64,000 bases of DNA, taken from NCBI GenBank assembly GCA_002917775.1, contig KZ627148.1:514949-578948 (forward strand), written 5' to 3'. Positions 61,924 to 64,000 of this stretch are shown piece by piece (positions within the stretch are counted from its first letter, which is position 1; every line of letters starts with the position of its first letter). The notes beneath the pieces are model-generated. The model was given only the letters and a program-made list of their open reading frames with translations. It ran no database searches and was not told the DNA's origin. The position numbers and the translations under genes were made by a program. Origin of the DNA: Glaciozyma antarctica PI12 (Eukaryota > Basidiomycota > Microbotryomycetes > Kriegeriales > Camptobasidiaceae).

Positions 61924-64000
61924 ATGCTCTCCTTCCCACACCTTGTGCTCGCCCCTGGGAATCGTACGCGTGGATCGCTGTCCAGTAACCAAGCACCAGC
62001 CTACGCCACCGCTCGCCACCTCTCGATCTCTCGAGTCGCTCGCGGCCATTCCGACTCGCCCAGCTCCAGCATTCCGCGACGTCGAACCGCTCGTATCTGT
62101 CCGCCTCTTCTCACCAGGAGCTTCCCTTGCATCGAACCTGTACGTAGCTTGCTCTCCAAAGTTCTCCCAGTCCACACGAGGCTTCCGCAGCTGATCGCGC
62201 TCCTCTCCCTTCAGCAAACATCAATTCGAGCGCCAGCTCTCCCGCCGTCGCCGCCACGCCTCTCTCACCTCCCCAAAACCCTACCCAGCCGACTGCAGAC
62301 ACTACCCTCTTCCGTCCCTGCGATAACCACCTCCCAGGTGCACCTCACGGCCGCTCCCGGTCCGAACTCATCTCATTCCTCCACCGCCTCTCCCGCCCCT
62401 TTCCACCTCAACGCGACAGCCTCCACCTCCTCTCTCCACAGCCCTCCAGATACGGAGCTTCCCGCAGCCGACCTGGACGCCGGCCGCCCCGTTCGCGCCA
62501 AACGCGTCGCCGAGGACGACCCTCTCTGGGATTTGGGGGACGGCGGGGACTCGGAGGGAGGCTTCAGGCCTTCGAGAGGTGCGCAGCCGGCAGCTAAAGG
62601 GAAGAGGAAGGCAGCAGGCAACAGGCGTGCCGCGAAGGGGGATTCGGAGGTGTGGGGTGCTGAGGTTGCCGCTGCGTGTAATAAAGCTGGTGAGTCGCGC
62701 GTTCTCGACATCAGCGCTGAGACGTGGAGCTGATGTATCTTATTTTTACAACGCAGCGTTCGAGCTGCTGCCCAAGTTGGACCGTGCCGTGAAGATCGCG
62801 GTCGACGGGGTACTTTTCGCGCGGAATCAACTGATCGGTGAGGCCTGTTACAGCTGCAGGAAGGAGGTTGCTGAGCGTCACACAGGCTGGTACATCTTTC
62901 GTATCACAGGCGAGGAACGCCGTCGCAAGCAGGTCATGAGTCGTCTCCAAGTGTTGACGAGCACCACTCCCGGTACGCGCTGCTCTCCCTTCTCGGATCA
63001 AATGATGGCTGAACGTGCTCCCCAGACCTAAAACCTCCGAACGAATTCGCTCCCGGCGCTTTGCAGGAGTTCTTTGGTCCCGACTATAACATCGTCTTCG
63101 CAGGCGGACGCGTGCTGGCCGTCTCGATCCGTGCAGACGCTGCGAAGGTCCAATCAACCCCACATGGCGAGTACTCTCGCCACGCCACGCCTTCCGATTC
63201 CAGTCGACTCCCACCCTTTCGACCCCCCACGCCGCAACCTCCCCAGCCACGTCGGCTCCCACCGCCCTTTCCCCCTCAACTACAGCAGCCTTCGCTCGCA
63301 CCCTTTCAACCTTTCATTTCCGACACCGCGATCCGGTCAACTCCTTCGAGCTATACTCCCTCATCCTCTTTCGAATTCACTTCGTCTGGATTCGTCGTCC
63401 CCAGGACGTCGGCCCTTCAACCCTCCCAGACAACCTCCTCGCGACCCCCTACCTCTGCCGACCTCACCGCTCCCCGCCACCTCGCCTCTCCCAGCCAATC
63501 CCTCTCTCTTCACCCGGTCGCGTCTTCGCCACGACGTCCTCGATGCGCCTCAGAAGCATGGAGCCCACCTGCAACCACCTTTCAAGTCGCCTCCTCCGGA
63601 TCCCCCTTCCTCCTCGCCCCTCCCATGCGCAGAACCCACTCCGCGCCCATTCCGACCATCACCTCCCCCGCCGTCACGATGTCGCCAGCTCAACAAAACC
63701 ACCCCCTCCTCGTCCCGCCCGCCGCCCTGTCCTGCCCCGTCACACCCGTCGCACTCGCGCTTTGGCTCGAAGACGGTCAAGACGGGCCAGCCCAACTCCT
63801 CACGATGCTCGAAGGGAACGGAGGAGCCGGCCCAAGCGGCGTCATCTACCTGAACGAGAACGACGCTCGCTTCCCAGGCGTCGCAGCGATGGATCGCAGG
63901 CTCGCCTGCCAGCTGCTCCACCTCCAGTTCAACTTCGCCCTCCCCACCCATCCCTTTGCGACGAGCGAGATCCGATCTCGTTTCGACCTTACGACCTCCC
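61924..64000 (+). CDS. Unrecognised Ser/Pro-rich protein, 3' end outside window
   Basis: Start uncertain; the ATG at 61924 (MLSFPHLVLAPGNRTRGSLS) lies in the frame that joins IEP to QTSIRAPALPPSPP across an intron from about 62141 to the acceptor before 62217. The first 270 residues are Pro/Ser-rich with basic patches (RPVRAKRVAEDDPLWDLGDG, AAKGKRKAAGNRRAAK), suggesting a nuclear protein. A short region looks folded: AFELLPKLDRAVKIAVDGVL with FARNQLIG, EACYSCRKEVAERHTGWYIF, and after the next intron LKPPNEFAPGALQEFFGPDY with NIVFAGGRVLAVSIRADAAK. From there it is again Pro/Ser-rich until the window ends in frame (FALPTHPFATSEI...). No known family was recognised. Two cysteines in ACYSCRK could bind metal with others outside, but that is weak. 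Confidence 0.55.

Noticed and set aside
1-64000. Transposons, LTR or virus-like elements, CRISPR arrays and tRNA genes
   Set aside because: No reverse transcriptase, integrase, transposase, capsid-like or repeat-spacer pattern was seen, and no tRNA-like A/B box pair was noticed; this rests on reading, not on a search.

Overview
The window is nuclear DNA of a GC-rich, intron-dense basidiomycete yeast, most likely a red yeast of the Sporidiobolales (Rhodotorula/Rhodosporidium group). Reasons: about 33 closely packed protein genes in 64 kb on both strands, introns mostly 45-75 bases long with GTGAGN/GTACGN donors and GCTGAC/GCTAAC/GCTGATG branch sites about 15-25 bases before the acceptor, and gene families typical of basidiomycetes (a membrane protein of the DUF6534 type, a WD40/inositol 5-phosphatase fusion, a GDP-fucose-transporter-like protein). 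No tRNA, rRNA, CRISPR, transposon, LTR element or virus-like remnant was recognised.

Layout. 1-8.2 kb: start of an alcohol dehydrogenase gene, divergent from an acetate carrier (promoter with CreA/Mig1-like boxes and a hairpin), QCR9, a LisH-CTLH protein of the RanBPM/GID type, a MYND zinc-finger protein and an F-box protein. 8.5-19.6 kb: a leftward run with VPS1 dynamin, CCT1 (TCP1), an unrecognised protein and a tandem pair of glycolipid-transfer-protein (GLTP) genes. 19.7-31 kb: UPF1, a helical-repeat protein that may be mitochondrial, CDC8 thymidylate kinase and a WD40/5-phosphatase. 31.3-40.8 kb: CreC/WDR20-type WD40 protein, REEP/HVA22 protein, nucleotide-sugar transporter with very small exons, an unrecognised protein and an SRR1-domain protein. 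41-52.3 kb: an unrecognised protein, the head-to-head pair NCA2/SAM37, a DUF6534-like membrane protein, a Rap1-like telomere protein and a Trm140/METTL2-type tRNA methyltransferase. 52.6-64 kb: trifunctional C1-tetrahydrofolate synthase with two possible starts, a GSKIP-domain protein, glutamate 5-kinase, an SLC35F6-type transporter and the start of an unrecognised protein.

The neighbours do not form one pathway. Two loose themes stand out. One is carbon-source response: alcohol dehydrogenase, acetate carrier, CTLH protein and CreC. The other is mitochondrial biogenesis: QCR9, NCA2, SAM37, the possible targeting form of C1-THF synthase and perhaps the helical-repeat protein. Many genes are paired head to head over 84-560 bases. 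Several reading frames slip by one base (near 104, 5223, 54719-54723, 54798-54799 and 58476-58481), often in base runs and once close to an N; these look like draft-assembly errors, not dead genes. All exon joins were worked out by eye from splice motifs and family resemblance, so spans are firmer than individual exon edges.
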